Positions 33,981 to 42,317 of a DNA stretch of 64,000 nt are shown piece after piece. Position 1 is the stretch's first letter, and each line of letters opens with the position of its first letter. A program made the position numbers and the translations under genes. Location of the stretch: positions 1,612,001 through 1,676,000 of the forward strand of contig NZ_CP168493.1 of NCBI RefSeq assembly GCF_042945595.1. Direction: 5' to 3'. A model generated the notes under the pieces. It did not search any database. It saw only the letters and a list, made by a program, of their open reading frames with translations, and was not told where the DNA came from. Origin of the DNA: Psychrobacillus sp042945595. Its GTDB lineage: Bacteria; Bacillota; Bacilli; Bacillales_A; Planococcaceae.

Positions 33981-34680
33981 AATTGAAAATATTGATGTGT
34001 TTTATGGAAATATCCAAGCGTTAAGAGATGTAACTATTGAAGTAAATGAAGGGGAGATTGTGACTCTTATCGGGGCCAATGGGGCTGGAAAAAGTACCCT
34101 TCTGAAAACAATTTCCGGTCTGTTAAAGCCTAAAAACGGAAAAATAGAATTTTTGAATAGTTCAATTTCCGGTAAACAAGCACAAACAATCGTAAAATCA
34201 GGTATCTCTCACGTTCCTGAAGGTCGTCGTGTATTCGCAAATTTAACGGTTGAAGAAAATTTAGAGTTAGGTGCCTTTTTGCGAAAAGACAAAGCGGGAA
34301 TTCATTCGGATATGCAAAAGGTTTACGAGATTTTCCCGAGACTATTAGAGCGAAAAAAACAACATTCTGGTACGCTTTCAGGTGGAGAACAACAAATGCT
34401 CGCTATGGGCCGAGCAATTATGGCAAAACCAAAGCTTGTATTATTAGATGAACCCTCGATGGGTCTTGCACCATTAATGGTTAAAACGATTTTCGAAGTA
34501 ATAAAAGATATAAATCAAGAAGGCACTACTGTTTTACTAGTAGAGCAAAATGCTAATATGGCATTGTCTGTTGCAAGTCGGGGTTATGTAATTGAAACAG
34601 GACGAGTAGTACTTTCTGGTTCAGCAAATGATCTACAAACAAGTGAAGAAGTACGACAGGCATATTTAGGTGGACATTAA
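33967..34680 (+). CDS. livF: Branched-chain amino-acid ABC ATPase LivF
   Basis: 237 residues. Walker A GANGAGKST is at 36-44, the conserved HVPEGRRVFANLTVEENL near residue 79, signature LSGGEQQMLAMGRA, and Walker B LVLLDEPSMGLAP. The ending SEEVRQAYLGGH is classic LivF. It is the second ATPase of the importer and the last gene of the operon, followed six bases later by a strong terminator. Confidence 0.92.
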   Translation: MTMLKIENIDVFYGNIQALRDVTIEVNEGEIVTLIGANGAGKSTLLKTISGLLKPKNGKIEFLNSSISGKQAQTIVKSGISHVPEGRRVFANLTVEENLELGAFLRKDKAGIHSDMQKVYEIFPRLLERKKQHSGTLSGGEQQMLAMGRAIMAKPKLVLLDEPSMGLAPLMVKTIFEVIKDINQEGTTVLLVEQNANMALSVASRGYVIETGRVVLSGSANDLQTSEEVRQAYLGGH

Positions 34681-34685
34681 TAAGA

Positions 34686-34729
34686 AAAGCTTTCACTAAG
34701 TAAATATAACTTAGTGAAAGCTTTTTTTT
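34686..34729 (+). terminator. Terminator of the liv operon
   Basis: AAAGCTTTCACTAAGT (34686-34701) pairs perfectly with ACTTAGTGAAAGCTTT (34709-34724), followed by TTTTTATC. Confidence 0.92.
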
Positions 34730-34753
34730 ATCGTTTAAATGACTTTTTTAGTG

Positions 34754-34759
34754 GTATAA
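34754..34759 (+). promoter_or_regulatory. Possible -10 element of the diguanylate cyclase gene
   Basis: TATAAT preceded by GTGG, 33 bases before the ATG at 34792. No strong -35 is visible, so the promoter is tentative. Confidence 0.35.
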
Positions 34760-34791
34760 TGTGCTTATATTCTTTTTTTTTTGGAGGAAAA

Positions 34792-36336
34792 ATGATTAAA
34801 ACTCTTAGATTTTGGATACTTACCCTTATTTCTTTTTCATTAATTGCAATATTAATAAGCTCATTTTTTTCAAGTTATATAGTAACGAAGAAAAGTTTAA
34901 TAGAAAATTCTTTAAAGCAAAATGAAGTATACTCGTTAAAACTTGCTCAGCTTACGCAAGAAGTTTTTGAGTCGATGCAAGCAAATTTAGAAGCAAGAAA
35001 ACCGGATGTAATTGAAAATATGGATGACCCTAGGGAGCTTACCAAAATATTAGATCAGTTATTGATAAGTGGTAAAAACTTTAACTCACTTTCTGTTATA
35101 GGTAGTGATGCTGTTGCGATAGCTACATCTCCGAACATAGGAATTGCTGGTAACAAAATAGAATCGCCTGGGGTACTTGAAGCACTAAGCAAAAAAGCAA
35201 ATATTATTTCTAGTCCATATAGAGCCGTCACTGGTAGACTACTAATTTTAGTTTCAACTCCGTTATTTGATGATAAAAATAACTACCTTGGAATGTTAAA
35301 TGGCACTATTTATTTGGAGGAAGAAAATTTCATTAAAGATATCTTGGCAAAACACTTTAGTGAAGATGGTTCCTATGTATTTGTAGTAGATAAAGAAGGA
35401 ACTTTAATTTATCATCCTGATATTAATAGAATTGGTGAAAATGTTAGAAAAAATAAAGTTGTTCATGATTTAATGAAAAAGCAATCTGGTGCAAGAGAAA
35501 TTTTCAATACGCAAGGACAGCGTGTACTTGCAGGATTTTCTTTTATTAAAGCAAGTGATTGGGGTGTTGTTTCACAAACCCCTTACAAGAGTAGTTTAAA
35601 TCCATTAAGTGGTATTATGCAAAAAATGTTTTTCTATACAATGCCCTTTGTTATAGTATTCTATCTTTTAGCATTCTTGCTATCAGAAAAACTAGCCGCA
35701 CCATTAAAAAACTTAGCTTTATTTACAATGAATTCTAATGTAGATGACCAAAACTATGAAAAACCGAAGATTTCAACTTGGTATTTCGAAGCAAAACAAC
35801 TTTCAGAAACAATTGAAAGTTATCGCAAAAAGCAAGAAGAAACGTTAGCTGACTTTAAACATCAGTCATTAACTGATGCTTTAACTGGACTTAGAAATAG
35901 AAGATACTTGGAACTATTATTTACAGATTTACTTGATCAAAATAAGCTATTCTCCATGATTATGATTGATATTGACCACTTCAAAAAAGTAAATGACGAG
36001 TTTGGTCATCATGCTGGAGATGAGGTATTAAAATTTTTGGCAAATCGAATAACGTCTATTTCAATTGACAAAGGAATCTGTATTAGACTAGGTGGAGAAG
36101 AATTTCTAATTGTATTACCGGATGCAACCATTCAAGAGGCATACGTAATGGCAGAAAAATTAAGAACAGATATAGAGATGAGCATGCCGCCAATAAAGAG
36201 AAAAATAACTATTTCTTCAGGTATTGGTGAATATGATTTAAAGGAAGAAACTTTAAGTGACTTTATGCATCGAGTCGACGAAGCTTTATACGATGCAAAA
36301 GCAAAAGGAAGAAATAAAACCGTTTTTTCTAAATAA
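34792..36336 (+). CDS. Membrane diguanylate cyclase with extracellular Cache sensor
   Basis: 514 residues. One membrane helix lies near residues 8-28, then an extracellular region of about 250 residues of dCache type (SPYRAVTGRLLILVSTPLFDD and GSYVFVVDKEGTLIYHPD are typical). A second helix follows near 285-305. The C-terminal GGDEF domain has the active motif GGEEF at 434-438 and DIDHFKKVNDEFGHHAGDEVL. It makes cyclic di-GMP from GTP. No RxxD inhibitory site is seen before GGEEF. I chose ATG 34792 after TTGGAGG; the frame upstream crosses the liv terminator. Cache domains often bind amino acids, so its place after liv may be meaningful (inference). Confidence 0.88.
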   Translation: MIKTLRFWILTLISFSLIAILISSFFSSYIVTKKSLIENSLKQNEVYSLKLAQLTQEVFESMQANLEARKPDVIENMDDPRELTKILDQLLISGKNFNSLSVIGSDAVAIATSPNIGIAGNKIESPGVLEALSKKANIISSPYRAVTGRLLILVSTPLFDDKNNYLGMLNGTIYLEEENFIKDILAKHFSEDGSYVFVVDKEGTLIYHPDINRIGENVRKNKVVHDLMKKQSGAREIFNTQGQRVLAGFSFIKASDWGVVSQTPYKSSLNPLSGIMQKMFFYTMPFVIVFYLLAFLLSEKLAAPLKNLALFTMNSNVDDQNYEKPKISTWYFEAKQLSETIESYRKKQEETLADFKHQSLTDALTGLRNRRYLELLFTDLLDQNKLFSMIMIDIDHFKKVNDEFGHHAGDEVLKFLANRITSISIDKGICIRLGGEEFLIVLPDATIQEAYVMAEKLRTDIEMSMPPIKRKITISSGIGEYDLKEETLSDFMHRVDEALYDAKAKGRNKTVFSK

Positions 36337-36345
36337 ATGTTTAAG

Positions 36346-36380
36346 AGTGGTTTTAGTTTAAAAGCTAAAGCCACTTTTTT
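36346..36380 (+). terminator. Terminator of the diguanylate cyclase gene
   Basis: AGTGGTTTTAG (36346-36356) pairs with CTAAAGCCACT (36365-36375) with one wobble pair, followed by TTTTTG. Confidence 0.8.
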
Positions 36381-36390
36381 GAGAAGTTTA

Positions 36391-36419
36391 TTGACATTTA
36401 ACTGAAAATGATTATCATT
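36391..36419 (+). promoter_or_regulatory. Promoter with Fur box of the efe operon
   Basis: TGAAAATGATTATCA (36403-36417) differs at one base from the Fur 7-1-7 consensus TGATAAT-N-ATTATCA. It covers the spacer and -10 of a promoter with TTGACA (36391-36396) and TATCAT (36413-36418). Iron-replete repression of efeOBU is the expected result. Confidence 0.8.
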
Positions 36420-36454
36420 GTTAAAGAGATATATATATAGAAAGTGGGATACAA

Positions 36455-37306
36455 ATGAAAAAAACAACTATTATTACTTCATTGATTGCAACTGGTATTT
36501 TACTTACTGGTTGTGGGAACTCTTCAGAAAAGTCAGATGTAGTAGATAAATCGAGTGGTAACACGGTTCAACTGGACAAAGAATTGGATAGTTATAAATC
36601 ATTTGCGATTGATCAGATAGATCAATTTGTTACCGAAACAGAGAAATTTGTAGATGCAGTAAAAGCTGGAGATATTGAAAAGGCGAAAGAAATTTATCCT
36701 AACGCACGTATGTTCTTTGAACGTTCAGAACCAATTGCTGAAAGTTTTGGAGATTTAGATCCACGTATTGATGCAAGACTTGCGGATTTAGAGGATGAAG
36801 GGAAAACGAAAAAAGATTGGTCAGGTTATCATAAGATTGAATATGGACTGTGGGTTGAAAACACGACAAAAGGATACGAAGAAGTCGCGGATCAATTATT
36901 AAAAGACGCAAAAGAACTTCGTGCACGTGTTGAAACAGTTGATGTTACACCTGATTTAATGATTACTGGTGCTGTTGATCTGTTAAATGAAGTTTCTACT
37001 TCTAAAATCACTGGTGAAGAAGAAATTTATTCCCATACAGATTTGTATGATTTTAAAGCGAATATTGAAGGTGCAGAAAAGATCTTCACGATATTAAAAG
37101 ATCAAATCAGTGGGAAAGATGCGGATTTAGTGAAAGAATTGGAACAAAAATTTGCTAATATTAACAACCTTTTGGCGAAGTATGAAGATGGAAATGGTGG
37201 ATATATTTCATACGAAAAGCTGACAAAAGAAGATACAAAAGCACTTTCTGAAGCGGTTAATCAACTAGGGGAACCATTAAGTCAAATAGGAATTATTATG
37301 GAGTGA
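36455..37306 (+). CDS. efeO: Iron-uptake lipoprotein EfeO (EfeM type)
   Basis: 283 residues. A lipoprotein signal peptide ends in LTGC (Cys20). The M75 peptidase-like (imelysin/EfeO) helical domain fills the rest, with YPNARMFFERSEPIAESFGDLDPRIDARLADLE (about 83-115) and the HKIEYGLW metal-site motif (about 128-135). No N-terminal cupredoxin domain is present, so it is the EfeM-like form found in Gram-positives (B. subtilis YwbM). It binds iron outside the membrane and feeds EfeU. It is the first gene after the Fur-box promoter; efeB follows after 5 bases. Confidence 0.92.
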   Translation: MKKTTIITSLIATGILLTGCGNSSEKSDVVDKSSGNTVQLDKELDSYKSFAIDQIDQFVTETEKFVDAVKAGDIEKAKEIYPNARMFFERSEPIAESFGDLDPRIDARLADLEDEGKTKKDWSGYHKIEYGLWVENTTKGYEEVADQLLKDAKELRARVETVDVTPDLMITGAVDLLNEVSTSKITGEEEIYSHTDLYDFKANIEGAEKIFTILKDQISGKDADLVKELEQKFANINNLLAKYEDGNGGYISYEKLTKEDTKALSEAVNQLGEPLSQIGIIME

Positions 37307-37311
37307 TATAG

Positions 37312-38583
37312 ATGGACACAGAGAATAGAGAATCTTTTTCGAATAAGAAAATGAATCGAAGACAAATGCTTAAGCTAACAGGAGTAGGTGCTGCTGGAGT
37401 ATTGATTGGTGCAACTGGATTTGGTTCAGTTGCTAATTCTCTAGGTTACTCGGTTGTGGAAGATAATTTGTCCGTTTCAAACAAAATTCCTTTTTATGGT
37501 AACAATCAAGCGGGTATAATTACAGAAGTTCAACAGCATATTTACTTCGCATCATTAAATGTTATTGCAACATCAAAAGAGGAGTTAAAAGAATTATTTA
37601 AAATGTGGACTCCAATGGCAGTAAAAATGATGAACGGGGAAGAAATCGGAGAACCTACTACTAATTACTTTGTTGCAGCAAAAGACACCGGAGAAGCAGT
37701 TGGTCTTTCTGCCTCTAATTTAACTTTAACTTTTGGAGTAGGACCAACTCTGTTCGAGAAGTCAGAACTAGGTATAAAAAATCTTAAGCCAAAAGAATTA
37801 GTACAATTACCGCATTTTCCAAAAGATCAGTTGGATGAAAACTTTTCAGCTGGCGATATATGTATTCAAGCTTGTGCAGAAGATCCACAAGTTGCGTTTC
37901 ATGCTGTTCGAAATCTTGTGCGTGCTGCTTCAGGAAAAGTAACGTTAAAATGGACCCAAGCAGGCTTTAACTCATTTCCACAAGGAAATAAAAAAAATAC
38001 GCCGAGAAATCTATTTGCTTTTAAAGACGGCACTGGAAATCCAGATGTGAAAAGTAAAAAAGAGATGAACGAAGTTGTTTGGGTTCAACCAAATGATTCT
38101 GTTTCATGGATGACTGGTGGAACATATTTAGTAACAAGAAAAGTTCAGACACATTTAGAAACTTGGGATCGAACAGCTTTAGGGGATCAGGAAGCAACTT
38201 TTGGGCGTCATCGTGATAGCGGCGCCCCGCTTGGGAAAAAAGGCGAACATGAAGATATGGAGCTTTCTCGTACTGATTCGAACGGTAAGCCAGTTGTCCC
38301 AATCACATCTCACGTGCATTTAGCTAAACAAGTAAAGGATCGATTGTTAAGAAGATCATTTTCATATTCAAGTGGAATAGATCCGAAGACAGGTATTTTT
38401 GATGCAGGGCTTCTATTTATTTCCTTCCAAAAGGATCCAAAGCAATTTATTAACATACAAAATAGTTTAGGTCGTGTAGATAAATTAAATGAATATATTA
38501 CCCATCGAGGCAGTGCAATTTTCGCGTGTTTCCCTGGTATTCAAAAAGGGAGTTTTATTGGTGAATCACTTTTTAAAGCATAA
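37312..38583 (+). CDS. efeB: Tat-exported DyP-type heme peroxidase EfeB
   Basis: 423 residues. The N-terminus has a twin-arginine signal, NRRQMLKLTG at residues 16-25 followed by a hydrophobic stretch, so it is exported folded with its heme. DyP hallmarks are FAFKDGTGNPD (distal Asp in KDG; the usual GxxDG reads AFKDG), the Arg in GTYLVTRKV, and the proximal His in ITSHVHLAK. In EfeUOB systems it oxidises ferrous iron or acts on heme outside the cell. The 3' end overlaps the likely efeU start by 23 bases. Confidence 0.9.
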   Translation: MDTENRESFSNKKMNRRQMLKLTGVGAAGVLIGATGFGSVANSLGYSVVEDNLSVSNKIPFYGNNQAGIITEVQQHIYFASLNVIATSKEELKELFKMWTPMAVKMMNGEEIGEPTTNYFVAAKDTGEAVGLSASNLTLTFGVGPTLFEKSELGIKNLKPKELVQLPHFPKDQLDENFSAGDICIQACAEDPQVAFHAVRNLVRAASGKVTLKWTQAGFNSFPQGNKKNTPRNLFAFKDGTGNPDVKSKKEMNEVVWVQPNDSVSWMTGGTYLVTRKVQTHLETWDRTALGDQEATFGRHRDSGAPLGKKGEHEDMELSRTDSNGKPVVPITSHVHLAKQVKDRLLRRSFSYSSGIDPKTGIFDAGLLFISFQKDPKQFINIQNSLGRVDKLNEYITHRGSAIFACFPGIQKGSFIGESLFKA

Positions 38584-40279
38584 ATTATCTATTGTATTAT
38601 GTGTAGTTTGCATATTATTTGTTGTGCGTTCAGTGCCTGCTCAAGCTACTACTACAGTTGGTGAATTGTATATTACGATTAGTGATGCCATTATGGAATC
38701 CAAAAATGAAGAAAATACAAAGGCTAAAGACGCACTTAAATCGTTTGATAAACAATGGAAAGAAATGAATGTTCCGGATAGTGAAGCGGTTAAACATATT
38801 AATGATGCTTATACTCGTGCATTTAATTCTAAAAACACAGATGAGCGTTTAGCAAATTTACAACAACTTGCAAAAGGTTTAGCTGCACTTGAAAAAGAAC
38901 AAAATCCAGTAGATGAAAAAATGGAACGAACAAATTTTGGCACAAAAATTCAACCAGCAATTGATAAAATGAATGACATTATTGTAACTAATGATAAAGA
39001 TGATATTTTACTAGGATACTCCAAGTTTTTAGCTTCTTGGAAAAAAAATGAACGTCCGGTTAGAGAGTTGGATATTGCAAGTTACGGAAAAATAGAAACT
39101 CAAGTAGCTTTTATGCGAATTACGTTAGCAGAAGACAAATTGGATGTAAACCAACTTCAAGGACAGTTTAATGCATTAATTAAAGCAATAAATGACTTTG
39201 TTGCTAATAAAGAAGTGCAGGGTACTACCGGAAATTATTCTTTAGCTACCCTTATTGGTTTACTGAAAGAAAGTAAATATCAAATTAACGAAGGATCTTT
39301 TGATGAAGCTGCAAATGAATTATTGAAGTTTATTGAAATTTGGCCAAACGTTGAAGGAGATATACGGACAAAAAATGCTGGCCTTTATACGAAAATAGAA
39401 AGTAATATTCCTCTTCTAGTAAGTGATCTTTCAAAAGATTCAGTTGATAAACAGAAAGTAACTAATTCAATTAATTCATTTATTCAAGAGATTGAACTAA
39501 TGCAAACTACTTCAGACTATACTTATTGGGATTCTGCCTTAATATTACTTCGTGAAGGTTTGGAAGCATTACTCATCATTATCGCATTGCTTGCTTTCTT
39601 AAAAAAGGCAAACCAAGGCAATCAGAAAAAGTGGATTTATTTAGGGGCATTTGCAGGTTTGGTTGTGAGCGCAATTGCTGCTATTATTCTTTCTAGTATT
39701 CTACAATCGGTTTCTGCGGGAACGAGTCGGGAATTGATGGAAGGATATGTAGGGTTAGGTGCTGCGGTCCTAATGATAGGAGTCGGGGTTTGGTTACATA
39801 ATAAATCTAGTATTACCGCGTGGAATAAATATATACAAACCCAAATGAATCATGCAATCTCTACCAGTAGTATCTTATCGATGGCATTTGTCAGTTTTCT
39901 ATCTGTATTTAGAGAAGGGGCAGAAACAATTATTTTTTATGCAGGTATTGCTCCAAAAATGTCTACGCTTGAGTTAAGTATTGGTATCCTAATTGCTTTG
40001 GTTATTTTAGTTGTTTTTGCGGTTGTTTTAATGAAAGTAAGCGGAAAGATACCGATTCATAGATTCTTTATCGTAGCGACTATACTAATTTATATTTTGG
40101 CATTTAAAATTATAGGAGTTAGCGTGCATACTTTACAACTAAGAAGTGTAATCCCAATGACAACAGTGGATCATTTATCCGTCATTAGTTCCATTGGCTT
40201 TTATCCAACATGGGAAACCGTTATCCCACAAATTTTATTAATTAGTGTTGTTATTTGGAACTTTCTTCGTAAGAAATAA
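38561..40279 (+). CDS. efeU: Iron permease EfeU (FTR1 family) with N-terminal extension
   Basis: 572 residues. A signal/anchor segment (about 8-28) is followed by about 290 extracytoplasmic, mostly helical residues and then the FTR1 domain with about seven membrane helices from residue 323. The two iron-binding REGxE motifs are REGLE at 331-335 and REGAE at 451-455. It imports ferric iron with EfeO and EfeB. I place the start at GTG 38561, which has AAGGGAG 8 bases upstream inside efeB; an in-frame codon at 38489 lacks a ribosome site. The N-terminal domain resembles the imelysin-like extension of some Gram-positive EfeU proteins. Confidence 0.88.
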   Translation: MNHFLKHKLSIVLCVVCILFVVRSVPAQATTTVGELYITISDAIMESKNEENTKAKDALKSFDKQWKEMNVPDSEAVKHINDAYTRAFNSKNTDERLANLQQLAKGLAALEKEQNPVDEKMERTNFGTKIQPAIDKMNDIIVTNDKDDILLGYSKFLASWKKNERPVRELDIASYGKIETQVAFMRITLAEDKLDVNQLQGQFNALIKAINDFVANKEVQGTTGNYSLATLIGLLKESKYQINEGSFDEAANELLKFIEIWPNVEGDIRTKNAGLYTKIESNIPLLVSDLSKDSVDKQKVTNSINSFIQEIELMQTTSDYTYWDSALILLREGLEALLIIIALLAFLKKANQGNQKKWIYLGAFAGLVVSAIAAIILSSILQSVSAGTSRELMEGYVGLGAAVLMIGVGVWLHNKSSITAWNKYIQTQMNHAISTSSILSMAFVSFLSVFREGAETIIFYAGIAPKMSTLELSIGILIALVILVVFAVVLMKVSGKIPIHRFFIVATILIYILAFKIIGVSVHTLQLRSVIPMTTVDHLSVISSIGFYPTWETVIPQILLISVVIWNFLRKK

Positions 40280-40283
40280 AAGA

Positions 40284-40328
40284 AAGAAGTTTTTCTCGCT
40301 AACAAACGCGGAAAAACTTCTTTTTTAC
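40284..40328 (+). terminator. Terminator of the efe operon
   Basis: AAGAAGTTTTTC (40284-40295) pairs with GAAAAACTTCTT (40311-40322), followed by TTTTACTT. Confidence 0.85.
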
Positions 40329-40696
40329 TTGTTTTTTTTCACGAGAAACAAGATACCTTCTATAATTAGACCGATAACTAATCCAAATGAGGTAAATATA
40401 AACAAGGATAGAATTCCAACTAAGTCCCCCCATCCTTCCTTCCCGGAAATAAAGGAGCGGAAAAGTTCGATAAAACCGATTAGTAATCCAGTTGTAAAAA
40501 TATAATACGCTATTTTCAGTTTATAAAATAACAAAGCACCTGTAAGAGTTCCTACTAAAACAGAAATGATTGCAAATGCAATGAAATTTCTGATCACTAA
40601 ATCTTGGCCTAACACATATTTAACACCAAAAATAAGTAAAAATAATGATATGATAATGGTGATTCCAGCAATTCTTCCATAATTCTTTAACAACAT
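40325..40696 (-). CDS. Four-helix membrane protein of unknown function
   Basis: 123 residues with four hydrophobic segments (about 10-28, 37-58, 62-82, 93-117) and a Lys-rich C-terminus (LVKKNK). I do not recognise a family. It is convergent with efeU; its last codons overlap the T-run of the efe terminator. The ATG at 40696 has only a weak GGCGATA-type site upstream. It looks coding because hydrophobic segments are regularly spaced and loops are charged, but no function can be offered. Confidence 0.65.
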   Translation of the reverse strand: MLLKNYGRIAGITIIISLFLLIFGVKYVLGQDLVIRNFIAFAIISVLVGTLTGALLFYKLKIAYYIFTTGLLIGFIELFRSFISGKEGWGDLVGILSLFIFTSFGLVIGLIIEGILFLVKKNK

Positions 40697-40775
40697 TATC
40701 GCCTACTTTCCTATTTCTATCATACTGGAAATTATGCGATATTCCAATAAAGTATACATTAAAGGGGATGAAATC

Positions 40776-41225
40776 ATGGCAGAGCATTTTTTTCATTTAA
40801 AAGCAAAATGGCCAGGTGATCGAAATGATATAGGGGAAATTCAAATGAAAAATTTGCAAACGCAAATATCAATTCCTCCAGAAATGGATGGTCCAGGTAT
40901 TGGTACGAATCCAGATGAAATGCTTCTAGGTGCTGCGGCTACTTGTTATATTATTACTCTTGCGGCAGTGATGGAAAGAAGTAATATTTCCAAAGAATCC
41001 TTATATATGGATTCTACTGCAACTGTGGATGTAACAAATGGAATATTTACTTATAAAAAAATTGTTCATCGTCCTACTATCGTATTAAGAAATGAAAAAG
41101 ACAAGGCAACAATGGAAAAAGTCGCTATAAAAGCAGAGCAGACATGTATGATTAGTAAAGCTCTAAGAGGTAATGTAGAGATTGCACTTGAACCAACTAT
41201 ATTGTTAGCAAATGACATGTGTTGA
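40776..41225 (+). CDS. OsmC/Ohr-family protein, SACOL1771 type
   Basis: 149 residues. The two redox cysteines of the OsmC fold are in AATCYIITLAAVMER (about residue 58) and AEQTCMISKALRGN (about residue 123). The start MAEHFFHLKAKWPGDRNDIGEI matches the Gram-positive SACOL1771 subgroup, which is related to thiol peroxidases acting on organic hydroperoxides. I chose the ATG at 40776 after AAAGGGGAT; an upstream ATG at 40734 lacks a ribosome site. It appears monocistronic. Confidence 0.85.
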   Translation: MAEHFFHLKAKWPGDRNDIGEIQMKNLQTQISIPPEMDGPGIGTNPDEMLLGAAATCYIITLAAVMERSNISKESLYMDSTATVDVTNGIFTYKKIVHRPTIVLRNEKDKATMEKVAIKAEQTCMISKALRGNVEIALEPTILLANDMC

Positions 41226-41336
41226 TTAACTAAAAATATCCAATTAGTTACTGGGTAATTTAGTGAAAAAAACTAATACCTCGATATGTAGTCGCTTTTG
41301 GATTACTTTGGACTGAACGATTACTGCACCTTTATC

Positions 41337-41445
41337 TAGATTTCTGAATGCGGAGGGATGCGATTTTGTCGCATCCCTCCGCATTTTTTCCGGTAATTGT
41401 GTGGTAGTCATTCGTCCAGCGCTCTCCGCAAACACAAATAAACCA
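41337..41445. repeat. R repeat, partial copy with a 16-bp hairpin
   Basis: The stem ATGCGGAGGGATGCGA (41348-41363) pairs perfectly with 41369-41384. The right flank (CCGGTAATTGTGTGGTAG...TCGTCCAGCGC) aligns with R copies 1 and 2. The stem sequence differs from both. Confidence 0.65.
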
Positions 41446-41622
41446 ATTGCCAAAGCTTTTGGGAATGAAAGAATATCCACTTTCTTATTCATAGAATAAG
41501 CAGCCAAAGATGCAATTTTGGTTGCTCAGCCCATCTCTAAAGTGTTTCCGTTTTTTTTTAGATTTGAAAGAAGGATCACTTTTTACACAGCATCTCCATA
41601 TGACTAGTAATTCTTAGCAAAA

Positions 41623-41830
41623 ATAAGCAAGGAACGAATTGTAAAAAAGTGTAGAGTTCCCGAAATTGCATCTTCGGGAACTTGCAACCTACGTAGAACG
41701 GCAGCTATTCTCTCATTTTCCAAAAAAGTATTTTTCTCTTGGGTGTTTTAGGGAAGCGACAGACAAATATCCACCCATCCCTATTCAACGGTTATGATGT
41801 AGTGATCATTTCGTCCTAAGCGAACCGAAA
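41623..41830. repeat. H copy 4 joined to a degraded R copy
   Basis: H part: GTTCCCGAA/TTCGGGAAC with the family loop ATTGCATC (41656-41681). R part: GCGACAGACAAATATCC near 41755 and CGGTTATGATGTAGTGATC...TCGTCC near 41789-41816, without a central hairpin. The H-then-R order matches 27527-27846. Confidence 0.5.
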
Positions 41831-41989
41831 AGGTACAGATGCAAATGGAGACTTTTATGCTTTACTAACAAGTATATTTTGTAAGTAAGTGGTTAATCAA
41901 CAGATGTGTTAGCAAATGAATGGTTACTACAAAATACTGTTTAATGTATACTGATAATATTCAAATACTTATGAAGTGAGGACATTGCT

Positions 41990-42220
41990 ATGACTGGTAT
42001 GATTGCAGTTATTCTTATTTTTTCAGTTCCAATAATAAAAGTTATCACAAAACATTTTGAACATAAAGAACAAATAAAAGGGCAAAGAGTGAATGCTGAA
42101 CTGGAATTAGAGAAGTTAAAGTATGAAAACTTTGTGATTGAAACGGAAAAAATGAAACTACAACTAGAACAAATGAAATTAGAATCACCAGTTGAAGATA
42201 TTAATAACTTATTAAAATAA
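41990..42220 (+). CDS. Small membrane-anchored coiled-coil protein
   Basis: 76 residues. An N-terminal hydrophobic segment (residues 3-17, GMIAVILIFSVPIIK) is followed by a charged coiled coil (ELELEKLKYENFVIETEKMKLQLEQMKLE, about 39-67) with leucine-heptad spacing. Short proteins of this form are common in Bacillales but have no assigned function to my knowledge. The ATG has GAGG at a normal distance. The minus-strand frame covering the same bases is a shadow. Confidence 0.7.
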   Translation: MTGMIAVILIFSVPIIKVITKHFEHKEQIKGQRVNAELELEKLKYENFVIETEKMKLQLEQMKLESPVEDINNLLK

Positions 42221-42317
42221 CCAAACCACCCAGAAAAACGGGGCACTAAAAACTTAAAACTAATATTTATAGAATATATACACTGAATCTTACCTTCACA
42301 TAAAAGGATGGAGAAAA

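Larger units (their letters stand above)
41226..41989. other. Intergenic region dominated by dispersed repeats
   Basis: 764 bases. It holds R repeat copy 4 with its hairpin (41337-41445), H repeat copy 4 (41623-41672) and a degraded R copy (41700-41830). The open frame on the minus strand at 41244-41507 runs through the hairpin repeat and is not credited as a gene. Confidence 0.65.

Noticed and set aside
41244..41507. Open frame of 87 codons on the minus strand
   Set aside because: It runs through the R repeat hairpin and its flanks; the encoded text is translated repeat.
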